Shown piece after piece: positions 1-8,732 of a DNA stretch of 64,000 nt. Source of the stretch: CAYZJD01 sp964483455 (GTDB taxonomy: Bacteria; Acidobacteriota; Terriglobia; Bryobacterales; Bryobacteraceae); NCBI GenBank assembly GCA_964483455.1, contig CAZACK010000012.1:5522-69521 (forward strand). Direction: 5' to 3'. A program made the translations under genes and the position numbers. Each line of letters starts with the position of its first letter. The stretch's first letter is position 1. The notes under the pieces are model-generated. The model made no database searches. It saw only the letters and a list, made by a program, of their open reading frames with translations, and was not told the DNA's origin.

Positions 1-1
1 G

Positions 2-1909
2 CAGCTTCTGGAGGAGCTGGGCGCGGCGGGGTTCGCCGAGTGGACCCGCGGGCAAAAGCGCCTGCTGGTGACGGACACTACGTTCCGCGACGCCCACCAG
101 TCGCTGCTGGCCACGCGGATGCGCACCTACGACATGGCGGCGATCGCCGGTTTCGTCGCCCACAAGCTGCACAACCTGTACAGCCTGGAAATGTGGGGCG
201 GCGCGACGTTCGACACCGCCATGCGCTTTCTTCACGAAGACCCGTGGGAACGGCTGCGCCGGCTGCGCGAGCGGATTCCGAACATCTGCTTCCAGATGCT
301 GCTGCGCGCCTCCAACGCCGTCGGCTACACGGCCTATCCGGACAACCTCGTCGAGGAGTTCGTCAAGGAAGCGGCCGCGCAGGGCATCGACATCTTCCGC
401 ATTTTCGATTCGCTGAACTGGCTGCCCAACATGAAGGTGGCGATGGACGCGGTCCGGAAGACCGGCAAGGTCTGCGAGGCGGCCATCTGCTACACCGGCG
501 ACATCCTCGATCCGGGACGCCCGAAGTACTCGCTCGCTTATTACGTCCGCATGGCAAAGGAACTCGAGAAGATGGGCGCGCACATCCTGGGCATCAAGGA
601 CATGGCCGGCTTGTGCAAGCCTTACGCCGCCGAAAAACTGGTGAAGGCGCTGCGTGAGGAGGTGGGCATCCCGGTCCATTTCCACACGCACGACACCAGC
701 GGGGTGAGCGCGGCGTCGGTGCTGAAAGCGGCGGACGCCGGGGTGGACGCGGCCGACGGCGCGATCGCCTCGATGAGCGGCTCGACCAGCCAGCCGAACC
801 TGAATTCGATCGTGGCCGCCCTGGCGCACACCCGGCGGGACACCGGCGTGGATCTCGACGCGTTGAACCTGGCAGCCGATTACTGGGAAGCGGTGCGGAC
901 TTACTACGCTCCGTTCGACACCGGTCCCCGCGCGGGGTCAGCCGAGGTCTACCTGCACGAGATGCCGGGCGGACAGGTCACCAACCTCAAGGAGCAGGCC
1001 GAAGCGATGGGGCTCGGTGACCGATGGAACGAAGTCACCAAGGCCTACGCCGAGGTCAACATGGCCTTTGGGGACATCGTCAAGGTGACGCCATCGAGCA
1101 AGGTCGTCGGTGACATGGCGCTGTTTCTAGTAAGTCACGGGATGACGGTCCGGGAATTCGAGCGGCTCGGGCCGGATCACCACTTACAGATCCCGAATTC
1201 GGTGGTGGAGATGTTCAGGGGGTCGCTCGGCGAGCCGGAGGGCGGGTGGCCGAACCCGATCCAGCGGGTGATCCTCAAGGGGGCGAAGCCCCAGCGCGGG
1301 CGCCCCGGCGCGCGGATGAAATCGGTCGACATGGACGAGACCGCTGCCGCGCTCAAGGGGAAGCTCGGGCAGGAACTGCCGCGCGACCAGGTGCTCAGCT
1401 ACCTGATGTACCCCGAGGTCTACCTCAAGTTCGCGCGCACCCGCCAGGCGCACGGGGACATGGAAGTTCTGCCGACGCCGCAGTTCTTCTACGGGATGGA
1501 GCAGGGCGAAGAGATCAGCGTCGAGATTGAGGCGGGCAAGACGCTGATCGTCAAGTTCCTGACGATCAGCGAGCCGCACCCGGACGGGTACCGGACGGTG
1601 TTCTTCGAACTGAACGGACAGCCGCGCGAGGTGAACGTCCGCGACCGGACGCGCCAAGTCACGGCCGCGGCCAAGCCCAAGGCCGACCCGTCGGTCCCCG
1701 GCCACGTCGGCGCTCCGATTCCGGGCGTGGTGACCATTGTCGCCGTGGAGTTGAACGAGGAAGTCAACGAGGGCGACCGGCTGCTGGTGATGGAGGCGAT
1801 GAAGATGCAGACCACGGTGTACGCCACAATTTCCGGCAAGATCACCCAGAAGATGGTGCACGCGGGGGATCACGTGGAGGCGAAGGAGTTGCTGCTGGTG
1901 ATCACTTGA
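2..1909 (+). CDS. pyc: pyruvate carboxylase, C-terminal part (5' end outside window)
   Basis: The reading frame is open from the first bases, so the biotin-carboxylase half lies outside the window. The visible 635 residues contain the carboxyltransferase TIM barrel and the biotin carrier domain. The barrel starts with LLVTDTTFRDAHQSL and has the metal-site motifs GIKDMAGL and HFHTHDTSG. The carrier domain has the biotinylation site EAMKM close to the C-terminus. This order and the linker before the first motif fit single-chain pyruvate carboxylase (about 1,150 residues), which makes oxaloacetate from pyruvate, bicarbonate and ATP in the cytoplasm. The GTG at 68 is an internal Val codon, not a start. 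A separate oxaloacetate decarboxylase alpha subunit is less likely, because residues upstream of the barrel read as linker rather than as a start region. Confidence 0.93.
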   Translation, partial: QLLEELGAAGFAEWTRGQKRLLVTDTTFRDAHQSLLATRMRTYDMAAIAGFVAHKLHNLYSLEMWGGATFDTAMRFLHEDPWERLRRLRERIPNICFQMLLRASNAVGYTAYPDNLVEEFVKEAAAQGIDIFRIFDSLNWLPNMKVAMDAVRKTGKVCEAAICYTGDILDPGRPKYSLAYYVRMAKELEKMGAHILGIKDMAGLCKPYAAEKLVKALREEVGIPVHFHTHDTSGVSAASVLKAADAGVDAADGAIASMSGSTSQPNLNSIVAALAHTRRDTGVDLDALNLAADYWEAVRTYYAPFDTGPRAGSAEVYLHEMPGGQVTNLKEQAEAMGLGDRWNEVTKAYAEVNMAFGDIVKVTPSSKVVGDMALFLVSHGMTVREFERLGPDHHLQIPNSVVEMFRGSLGEPEGGWPNPIQRVILKGAKPQRGRPGARMKSVDMDETAAALKGKLGQELPRDQVLSYLMYPEVYLKFARTRQAHGDMEVLPTPQFFYGMEQGEEISVEIEAGKTLIVKFLTISEPHPDGYRTVFFELNGQPREVNVRDRTRQVTAAAKPKADPSVPGHVGAPIPGVVTIVAVELNEEVNEGDRLLVMEAMKMQTTVYATISGKITQKMVHAGDHVEAKELLLVIT

Positions 1910-2138
1910 TCGCCTCCGGCCGTCAACGCAGCGAGCCCTTGCGCCCAGTGCATCCACCGCAGTACGAAGTTGACAACCTCCGGTGTCATTCACGCCCTTT
2001 GCGCACCGGAAGTCCATCTCCAGTCGGGCAGGGCGGCCAGCTAACGGGCTGGCAGGTTCCCGGCACGTTTGAGACGGCAAGACTGCTGCGCGGGCCGGCT
2101 GCCGGCAGCGCCGCGCCGTGATGGCGAAGGTTCCATCT

Positions 2139-3129
2139 ATGATGGATGACGCCATGGCGGCTGAATCAACGACAACGACAATTGGACCGATCGGGGTGGC
2201 TGGTCTGGGCCTGATGGGCCAGGGAATCGCTTCCTGCCTGGTGGCGTACGGCTTCCGCGTCATTGCCTACAGCCGCACGGCCGCCCGAGAAGCGGAGAGC
2301 GCCGGCCACGTTTCGAAATCGCTGCGCGAAATGCTACGGCGCGGGCTGATCCCGGCGCGCAAGATCCGCGATTGGCGCGACCGCTACCGCTTTGTCGCGA
2401 CACTCGACGGGCTGGCTCCATGCGCGTTCGTGGTCGAGACGGTGAAGGAGGACCTGGAGCTGAAGCGCGAGATCTATTCCAGCCTGGAAGAGATCCTCAC
2501 AGCGAGAGCGGTGATCGCCTCCAACACGTCCAGCATCCCGATCACCCTACTGCAACATGGCCGGAAGCACCCGGAGCGCTTTGTCGGTGTCCACTGGGGC
2601 GAACCGGTGCAGGTGATGCGATACCTAGAGATCGTCCCCGGCAAACAAACGTCGCCGCGAGTAGTGCGCCTGGCACAGAAACTCGGGAAAGCCTGCGGGA
2701 AGGAGCCGACGGTCCTCAACGAAGACATCCGCGGGTTTCTTTCCAACCGCATGATGTACGCCATGATGCGCGAAGCGTTCCACCTGGTGGAGCATGGGAT
2801 CGCGTCGCTGGAGGATGTGGACCGCTCCTTCCGCAATGACATGGGCTGGTGGGCGACCCTCGCCGGACCATTCCGCTGGATGGACCTGACGGGCATCCCC
2901 GCCTACCAGGCGGTGATGGAAGGACTCTTCCCGGAACTGTGCAACTCCCCGGAAGTGCCCAAGTCTGATGCGGGAGGTGGTGGCCAGCGGCACACTGGGG
3001 ACCTCCAACCTAAGGGGTTTCTACAAGTACGACCAGAAGACAGCCGCGGCGTGGGAGCGCGCCTGGGTCGACTTTACTTACGACATCAGGAAGCTGGTCG
3101 AGAAGTACGAGAAGCGGGTAAAGCTGTGA
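2139..3129 (+). pseudogene. 3-hydroxyacyl-CoA dehydrogenase family gene with a frameshift near 2960
   Basis: The N-terminal Rossmann domain is clear: a GLGLMGQG dinucleotide loop near residues 23-30, then ASNTSSIP and GVHWGEP, the last containing the likely catalytic His. The C-terminal dimer domain starts around FLSNRMMYAMMREAF. After about position 2963 this frame becomes nonsense and runs to 3239. The +1 frame from 2965 continues a sensible C-terminus (GTLGTSNLRGFYKYDQ, then WERAWVDFTYDIRKLVEKYE) and stops at 3129. Removing one base around 2960-2967 would give about 329 residues, normal for the family, which oxidises 3-hydroxyacyl-CoA with NAD. Start: ATG 2139 has GAAGG 8 nt upstream, while GTG 2118 and ATG 2121 have nothing. 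It may be a sequencing error or a real recent mutation. No gene is visible between 3130 and 3386. Confidence 0.8.
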
Positions 3130-3386
3130 GCCCGGCTTACTGCTGTTCCTGGCCAACTTCATGTGACCCTTGCAGTTCACCTGCGTCAGGCTGGTGCAGG
3201 ATCAGGTCGGAACGCCATTCACCGTCTGGGGTCCGATGACGCTGGCCACCCTGCTGCTGTACCCGTTGATCCGCAGGGAGCGGCGTTCTCCGGCGTATTA
3301 TACGGGAGGTGCGGGCCGGAAGCCTTGTGTGAAGGACTCCGGTTCTCCTCTTGCCGCCGGGCATACTACAGTGAAAGAGAGCCACG

Positions 3387-4304
3387 ATGCATCGCGTAGG
3401 GCCGGTACTCCTCTGGGTGGTCGGCGCAACGGCAGTCCTTGGCAACCTCGACGAAGCCACCCGCGAACTCTACCGCGGCGACTACCGGCGGGCGGCGGCG
3501 CTCGCTGAGCGGCAGGTGAAGGCAAATCCGCAGTCCGCGGCGGCGCGCGTGGTGCTGGCGCGGGCGAAGCTGGCGCAGGGGCAGCACGATGCCGCCAGGC
3601 GGGATCTCGAGCGGGCGCTGCACCTCGATCCGGCGAACGTCGACGCCCTCTATTTCCTCGGCCGGCTCTCGGCCATGCTGTCGCAAGCCGAGTTCCAGCA
3701 ACTGTTCGCGATGGCGCCGGATTCGGCGCGTGTCCACCAGCTTCTGGCGGAAGCCGCCGATGCCGCGGGCGATAAGGCCGAGGCGGAAGTGGAGTACAAG
3801 AAGGCGCTCCAGGCCAATCCTCGCAGCGAGGAGGTGCTCATCGCTCTCGGGGACATGAAGCGGATGGATCTGAACTTCGAGGAGGCCGCCGAATACTACC
3901 GGCGGGCCATCGAGATCAATCCTTGGGAGTACGACAGTGCGTACGGGCTTGGGGTCTGCCAGCTTCGGCAGGGGCGGCCGGACCAGGCGAAGGACCAGTT
4001 TCGCCGGGCGGCCGCGCTCGATCCCGGCTCGGCGGTGGCTCACTTCGCGCTGGGCGACGCCTTGTTTCAGCTCGGCGAGGCCGAAGAGGCGATGAAGGAG
4101 CTGGAACTGGCGGCGAAACTGGAACCGGCGATGCGACAGGCGTATCTCCTGCTGGGCCGCGCTTACCGGGAGATGGGCCGCAAAGAAGCGGCCGCCGAGG
4201 CGTTTCGCAAGGTCCGTGAGCTGCACCGCCAGGAGCTGGAACGGGTCCGGACGACATTTGAGCGACAGCGCAAAGTGGCGATTGCCGGAGAGGCTAAGCC
4301 TTGA
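3387..4304 (+). CDS. exported tetratricopeptide-repeat protein
   Basis: A 305-residue protein with an N-terminal hydrophobic segment (about residues 4-19) that looks like a signal peptide, followed by consecutive TPR helices pairs. Repeats are recognisable by W/L-G-Y-A-F-A-P spacing, for example DYRRAAALAERQVKANPQ, NFEEAAEYYRRAIEINP and RPDQAKDQFRRAAALDP. TPR arrays are scaffolds for protein contacts, so no enzymatic role is implied. It overlaps the next TPR gene by four bases, so the two are probably translated together and may form one periplasmic or surface complex. A weak purine-rich stretch (AAAGAGAG) precedes the ATG. Partner and pathway are unknown. Confidence 0.8.
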   Translation: MHRVGPVLLWVVGATAVLGNLDEATRELYRGDYRRAAALAERQVKANPQSAAARVVLARAKLAQGQHDAARRDLERALHLDPANVDALYFLGRLSAMLSQAEFQQLFAMAPDSARVHQLLAEAADAAGDKAEAEVEYKKALQANPRSEEVLIALGDMKRMDLNFEEAAEYYRRAIEINPWEYDSAYGLGVCQLRQGRPDQAKDQFRRAAALDPGSAVAHFALGDALFQLGEAEEAMKELELAAKLEPAMRQAYLLLGRAYREMGRKEAAAEAFRKVRELHRQELERVRTTFERQRKVAIAGEAKP

Positions 4305-5131
4305 GAATCCTGCTTCGAGGAGCCCTGGCCTGGCTGGCCGTGGCCGTCGCGGGCGCGCAGCCGCAATGGCCGGCGGCGGTGCAGGAACTCTTCCAGCGAG
4401 GGGTGGAGGCGCAGAAAGCCGGCCGGCTGGAGGAAGCGGAGCGCGCGTTTCAGGACGTGCTGAAGCAGGGAGGCAAGGCCTCTTTCGTTCACAACAATCT
4501 CGGGATCGTCTACCAAGCCAAGCGCGACCATGAGGCCGCCCTGGCGCAGTTCCGCGAGGCTATCCGCCTGGATGCGAACTACGCCGCACCGCGCATTCTC
4601 GCAGGGGTGAGCCTGGTGGCGACGGGCAAGTTCGCCGCGGCCGCGACGGAGCTCGAGATGGCCGTGAAGCTCGCGCCGGGCGAGCCACAAGGACGGCTTC
4701 AGCTCGCCTGGGTGCTGGAGCGCCGGGGTCGCCTGGAGCAAGCGGCGGAGCAGTATCGGGAGCTGCGCAAGCTGGTCCCGAACGAGCCGGAGTACGCGTA
4801 TCGCCTCGGGAAAATGTACCTCAAGCTGGCGGCGAAGTACTTCCAGAAGATGGCGGCGGCGGCGCCGTCCGCCCCACGGACGCTGCAACTGAAAGGCGAA
4901 AACCTCGCGGCTATCGGCAAAGAGGACTCAGCCATCGAGTCTTTCCGAAAGGCGCTGAGCCTGGATCCGAAGCAGCCGGGATTGCACCTGGTGATCGCGC
5001 AGATCTACGCCAAGCAGGGGAAGCGCGAGGAGGCGCTGAAGGAAGTGGAGGCCGAGCTGGCGATTCTTCCGGACAACGCCTCCGCGCTGGCGATGCGGTC
5101 GCAGCTTATGAACGCGGCACCGGCCCGCTGA
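4301..5131 (+). CDS. exported tetratricopeptide-repeat protein
   Basis: A 276-residue protein starting at TTG 4301, which overlaps the stop codon of the preceding TPR gene (TTGA), an arrangement typical of translational coupling. The N-terminus (MRILLRGALAWLAVAVAGAQ) is a good signal peptide with cleavage after AGA. TPR units follow, for example RLEEAERAFQDVLKQGG, DHEAALAQFREAIRLD and KEDSAIESFRKALSLDP. There is no catalytic motif. With its partner it is probably an exported scaffold pair, but the client proteins cannot be told from sequence. It ends 11 bases from the convergent HAD gene. Confidence 0.8.
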   Translation: MRILLRGALAWLAVAVAGAQPQWPAAVQELFQRGVEAQKAGRLEEAERAFQDVLKQGGKASFVHNNLGIVYQAKRDHEAALAQFREAIRLDANYAAPRILAGVSLVATGKFAAAATELEMAVKLAPGEPQGRLQLAWVLERRGRLEQAAEQYRELRKLVPNEPEYAYRLGKMYLKLAAKYFQKMAAAAPSAPRTLQLKGENLAAIGKEDSAIESFRKALSLDPKQPGLHLVIAQIYAKQGKREEALKEVEAELAILPDNASALAMRSQLMNAAPAR

Positions 5132-5142
5132 ACAATCACCGG

Positions 5143-5844
5143 TCAGTCCGGTTGGATCAACTGTTCGGCTCGCAATTCCGTCAGGTCGTCGAACAGGAGG
5201 TCGGGGGAGGAGGCGTCCAGCTCGGCGCGCGTGGAGATTCCTGTGGCGACGGCGACCGAGTGGACGCGGTTGAGCTGGGCGGCCCGGACGTCGACCGGCG
5301 TGTCGCCGACGAGCCATACCGGAACGCCGTTACCGGCCCAGCCGCGGCCCTTCGCCTCGCGCAGCGCCAGCCGCACGAGACCCGCGCGGTCGCGGCTCAT
5401 CTCGCCGAACTTCCCGAACCGGAAATAGCTCCGCAGTCCGGCCCGTTGCATCTTCTTCCAGCCAATGCGCGTCAGGTTCCCCGTGACCAGCGCCATCGGC
5501 ACGCCGAGCCGCTCGAGGCGCGCGAGCAGCCGGCGGACGCCCGGGCAGACTTTCCGCTCCAGGTTCGGGACGACCTGCGTGTAGATCGACTGCGCCGCCT
5601 GGCAGATGCCCGGAAGAGAGCGACGAATCAGCGCCGCCGATGCGCCGGCTTTGCCCATCATCTCGGCGAGGATGTCGGGATCCAACATGCCGTGCAGCGG
5701 AACCCCTTCTGTGGTTGTTTCCAAGCCTGTACAGCGGCGGATGGCTTCGATGAGCGATGTCCGGTGGTGTGGTCCGGCGCGGCGAATCAACGTGCCGTCG
5801 ATGTCGAACAGAACAAGCGCCGGCGCGGTCTTGGGCGAGCGCAT
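5143..5844 (-). CDS. HAD-superfamily hydrolase, phosphoglycolate-phosphatase-like
   Basis: A 233-residue cytoplasmic HAD hydrolase. Motif I is LFDIDGTL with Asp14 as nucleophile and Asp16 as acid/base. Motif II is the Thr in LVTGNLT, a basic residue follows in GWKKM, and motif IV is VGDTPVDVRAA. The alpha-helical cap between motifs I and II fits the phosphoglycolate phosphatase/beta-phosphoglucomutase type. The substrate cannot be assigned. The start at 5844 is 19 bases from the divergent macrodomain start. A TATAGT hexamer lies 8 nt upstream of the ATG with no Shine-Dalgarno, so the message is probably leaderless. Confidence 0.85.
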   Translation of the reverse strand: MRSPKTAPALVLFDIDGTLIRRAGPHHRTSLIEAIRRCTGLETTTEGVPLHGMLDPDILAEMMGKAGASAALIRRSLPGICQAAQSIYTQVVPNLERKVCPGVRRLLARLERLGVPMALVTGNLTRIGWKKMQRAGLRSYFRFGKFGEMSRDRAGLVRLALREAKGRGWAGNGVPVWLVGDTPVDVRAAQLNRVHSVAVATGISTRAELDASSPDLLFDDLTELRAEQLIQPD

Positions 5845-5863
5845 CTTCTATTACTATAACGGT
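5845..5863. promoter_or_regulatory. divergent leaderless-type promoters in a 19-bp intergenic gap
   Basis: The gap between the HAD gene and the macrodomain gene is only 19 bp. It holds TATAGT read leftward (5853-5858, 8 nt before the HAD ATG) and TATTAC read rightward (5849-5854, 9 nt before the macrodomain ATG). There is no room for an untranslated leader on either side. Neither -35 element is convincing. This is an inference from spacing only. Confidence 0.45.
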
Positions 5864-6409
5864 ATGGAGAAGCGATTCGCGAACGGCAGCGTGCTGCGAC
5901 TGATCACCGGCGACATCACCAAACAGCCGGCCGGCGCCATCGTGAACGCGGCCAGCTCCGCGCTCGCGGGAGGCGGTGGCGTGGACGGCGCCATTCACCG
6001 CGCCGGCGGGCCGGAGATCATGCGCGAACTCGACGGCATCCGGGAAAAGCATGGCGGCTGCCCGACCGGCAGCGCCGTCGCCACCACCGCCGGACGCCTG
6101 CCGGCCAAGTTCGTGTTTCACGCCGTCGGCCCGATCTATCGCGACGGGCGGCATGGGGAACCGGAGTTGCTGGCTTCCTGCTACCGCACGTGCCTGGAAA
6201 TGGCTGAAGCGCGCGGCGTCGAGACGATCAGCTTTCCGTCGATCAGCACCGGCGCCTACGGCTATCCCATCGGTGAAGCGGCGAGGGTCGCGGTGGGTGC
6301 CGTGACCGAGTTTCTGGCCCGGCCCGACTCGAAGGTGCGGGAAGTGACGTTTGTGCTCTTCGACCGGTCGACATACGACCATTACCGTGAGGCGCTTGAA
6401 GGAATGTGA
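5864..6409 (+). CDS. macrodomain protein, O-acetyl-ADP-ribose deacetylase type (MacroD-like)
   Basis: A 181-residue single-domain protein. The MacroD signature is present: GDITKQPAGAIVNAASSAL near residues 16-34 with the conserved Asn, the Gly-rich loop AGGGGVDGAIHRAGG that binds diphosphate, and PSISTGAYGYP towards the C-terminus. The family hydrolyses O-acetyl-ADP-ribose or removes mono-ADP-ribose from acidic residues. ATG 5864 is chosen because the domain starts there; an upstream extension in frame would lie entirely inside the divergent HAD gene. Gene context gives no ADP-ribosyltransferase partner. Confidence 0.9.
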   Translation: MEKRFANGSVLRLITGDITKQPAGAIVNAASSALAGGGGVDGAIHRAGGPEIMRELDGIREKHGGCPTGSAVATTAGRLPAKFVFHAVGPIYRDGRHGEPELLASCYRTCLEMAEARGVETISFPSISTGAYGYPIGEAARVAVGAVTEFLARPDSKVREVTFVLFDRSTYDHYREALEGM

Positions 6410-6495
6410 GAGGCGCCCCTTTCCCCGGGTTCCCTTGGAAGGGACGCCCTGTTCCAGCGGATGATGAAGTGCGGCAAGGCGCCGCCGGCTGGGTG

Positions 6496-7413
6496 CTAGA
6501 GAATTCGCTTCCCCAGGGCAGACATCACCAGCTCGACGGCCAGGATTGCGGTCCGGTTGGCTTCGTCGATGACGGGGTTCACCTCGACCACGTCCATGGA
6601 GGTCATCCGTCCCGAGTCGCAGACGATTTCCATGGCCAGGTGGGCCTCGCGGTAGGTGATGCCGCCGCGGACGGGAGTGCCGACGCCGGGCGCTTCCCGC
6701 GGATCGACGCTGTCCATGTCAAGTGAGACGTGGAAGCCGGCGGTTCCTGATGAGGCGATTCGAATTGCATCTTCCATGACGGCGCGGAGGCCGCGCTCAT
6801 CGATGTCCCGCATGGTGAAGGCGCGCACGCCGGAGTCTTTCACGTGCGGCTTCTCCAATTGATCCACCTCGCGAACGCCAACCAGCGCGATGTTTCTCGG
6901 GGCGATTTTCGGCGAGAAGCCTCCGAGGTGAGTGAGCGCCCGCGGCCCCATTCCGATCAGGCAAGCCAGCGGCATGCCGTGCACGTTGCCGCTTGGGGTC
7001 GTCTCGGGAGTGTTCATGTCGGCGTGGGCGTCGATCCAGACCAAGCCAAGGTTCGCCCGCTGCTTCCGGAAACGCTTTGTCATGCCCGACACGGAGCCGA
7101 TGGCCACGGAATGGTCGCCGCCGAGGACGAGCGGCAGGCTGCCGTTGGCGGATGACTTGCTGACTAGCCGGGCCAGACGCTGGCAGGTCTGGGCGATCTG
7201 CGGCAGGTACCTTGAGCTGCTCGAGCCGGCGGGTAAGCTTTCGGGCTGGTCGACGGCGACGTTGCCGAGGTCCTCGACCCGGTAGCCGAGCGATGCCAGC
7301 CGCGCGTTGAGGTTGGCGACCCGCAGCGCCGAAGGGCCCATGTCTACGCCACGGCGGCCGGCGCCGAGGTCGAGGGGGGCTCCGATGATGGTGATGGAGG
7401 AGGGGCGAGTCAC
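6496..7413 (-). CDS. rocF: arginase
   Basis: A 305-residue arginase/ureohydrolase. The binuclear manganese site is complete: GGDHS (His101), DAHAD (Asp128, His130, Asp132) and SLDMDSVDP (Asp232, Asp234). The segment VDPREAPGVGTPVRGG is closer to true arginase than to agmatinase or formimidoylglutamase, so the likely reaction is arginine to ornithine plus urea. The GTG start at 7413 overlaps the asnS stop (GTGA), so it is translationally coupled to asnS. A much longer open frame continues upstream but only as a shadow of asnS. The convergent macrodomain gene ends 86 bp away, and a short TCCCTT/AAGGGA hairpin lies in that gap. Confidence 0.92.
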   Translation of the reverse strand: MTRPSSITIIGAPLDLGAGRRGVDMGPSALRVANLNARLASLGYRVEDLGNVAVDQPESLPAGSSSSRYLPQIAQTCQRLARLVSKSSANGSLPLVLGGDHSVAIGSVSGMTKRFRKQRANLGLVWIDAHADMNTPETTPSGNVHGMPLACLIGMGPRALTHLGGFSPKIAPRNIALVGVREVDQLEKPHVKDSGVRAFTMRDIDERGLRAVMEDAIRIASSGTAGFHVSLDMDSVDPREAPGVGTPVRGGITYREAHLAMEIVCDSGRMTSMDVVEVNPVIDEANRTAILAVELVMSALGKRIL

Positions 7414-8732
7414 GGCCGCGTCCGGTAGAGCATCCTTGGGAAGGCGATGGTCTCGCGCACGTGCTCCAGGCCGCAGATCCAGGCCACGCACCGTTCGACG
7501 CCCATGCCGAAACCGCCGTGGGGCACCGAGCCGAACTTCCGAAGGTCCAGGTACCAGTTGAACGCCCCGCGCGGCAGGCTTTGTTCCTCCAGCCGTTGCA
7601 GCAGCAGGTCGAGATCGTGGATGCGCTGCCCGCCGCCAACCAGTTCGCCGTAACCTTCCGGGGCAAGCACATCGACGCCGAGGGCGACTTCCGGGCGATC
7701 CGGGTCGGGTTGCATGTAAAAAGCCTTGACATGCGTCGGATATCGGTCCACCATCACCGGGCGGTCGAATTCTTCGCCGATGAGCGTCTCGTCGGTTCCG
7801 CCGAAATCGCCGCCCCACTGGATCTGGCTGCCCTTGCGTTGCAGAATCTGGATCGCCTCGTCGTAGCTGATGCGCGGGAACGGCGGCTTGACGGTCTCGA
7901 TCCGGGAGACGTCGCGCTCCAGCACCGCCAGCTCGCTGCGCCGGTTTTCGAGCACCCGGCCGACGACGAAGCAGATGAGCTCTTCGGCCGCCTGCTTGAC
8001 GTCCTCGAGCGTGGCGTAGGCCATCTCGGGCTCGACCATCCAGAACTCGGTCAGATGGCGTCGTGTCTTCGAGCGCTCCGCCCGAAACGTCGGGCCGAAG
8101 GTGTACACCTTCCCGAAGGCCATGGCGGTGGCCTCGTTGTAAAGCTGGCCGGACTGGGTGAGGTACACCTTCTCGTCGTCGAAGTAGTTGACTTCGAACA
8201 GAGTGGTCGTGCCCTCGCAGGCGGCCGGCGTGAAGATGGGCGTGTCGACCAGCGTGTAGCCGTTTGAATCGAAGTAATCGCGGATCGCCTTGACCACCTC
8301 GTGGCGGACGCGGATGACGGCGTGCTGGCGGCGGCTGCGGAGCCAGAGGTGCCGGTGGTCCAGCAGAAACTCGATGCCATGGTCCTTCGGCGTGATCGGA
8401 TAGGGATCGGACTCGGGCACACGCTGAAGGACCTCGACGTTCTCGACATCCATCTCGTAGCCGCCGGGAGCGCGGGCTTCCGCCCGGATCTTGCCGGTGA
8501 CGATGATGGAGGATTCCTGCGTGAGATCCTTGATGGTCTCGAACAAGGCCTCCGGCAACTGGCTCTTGACGGCGACGCACTGCATGATGCCGGTGCCGTC
8601 GCGAAGCAACGGGAACACGATTTTGCCGGACTTGCGGAGGTTGTAGAGCCACCCGGGAATGCGCACCGTTTCGCCGGCGTGGCGTCCGGCCTCGGCGATC
8701 GTGATGCGGCGGGTTGCATCGGCGGCGGTCAT
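7410..8732 (-). CDS. asnS: asparaginyl-tRNA synthetase
   Basis: A 440-residue class IIb aminoacyl-tRNA synthetase. An N-terminal OB-fold anticodon-binding domain (residues about 15-105, with VRIPGWLYNLRKSGKIVF) is followed by the class II catalytic core. The core has the motif 2 region FRAERSKTRRHLTEFWMVEP and motif 3 GFGMGVERCVAWICG. The RSKTRRHLTEFW sequence favours AsnRS over AspRS or LysRS. It charges tRNA-Asn in the cytoplasm. The gene abuts the preceding TIM-barrel gene without a gap (TAG 8733-8735 next to ATG 8732) and overlaps arginase, forming a tight minus-strand run. Confidence 0.95.
   Translation of the reverse strand: MTAADATRRITIAEAGRHAGETVRIPGWLYNLRKSGKIVFPLLRDGTGIMQCVAVKSQLPEALFETIKDLTQESSIIVTGKIRAEARAPGGYEMDVENVEVLQRVPESDPYPITPKDHGIEFLLDHRHLWLRSRRQHAVIRVRHEVVKAIRDYFDSNGYTLVDTPIFTPAACEGTTTLFEVNYFDDEKVYLTQSGQLYNEATAMAFGKVYTFGPTFRAERSKTRRHLTEFWMVEPEMAYATLEDVKQAAEELICFVVGRVLENRRSELAVLERDVSRIETVKPPFPRISYDEAIQILQRKGSQIQWGGDFGGTDETLIGEEFDRPVMVDRYPTHVKAFYMQPDPDRPEVALGVDVLAPEGYGELVGGGQRIHDLDLLLQRLEEQSLPRGAFNWYLDLRKFGSVPHGGFGMGVERCVAWICGLEHVRETIAFPRMLYRTRP

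Noticed and set aside
68..70. GTG 68 as the start of an oxaloacetate decarboxylase-like gene
   Set aside because: The frame is open upstream to the window edge with sensible linker residues, so this is an internal codon of pyruvate carboxylase.
3170..3508. A 112-codon frame between the dehydrogenase and the first TPR gene
   Set aside because: Its start region has no ribosome site and most of it overlaps the TPR gene. The hydrophobic stretch LATLLLYPLI is too short to support a membrane protein.
6496..8652. A 718-codon frame reading through arginase and on across asnS
   Set aside because: Only the last 305 codons are arginase. The rest is the shadow of asnS, and the GTGA overlap explains the junction, so there is no fusion protein.
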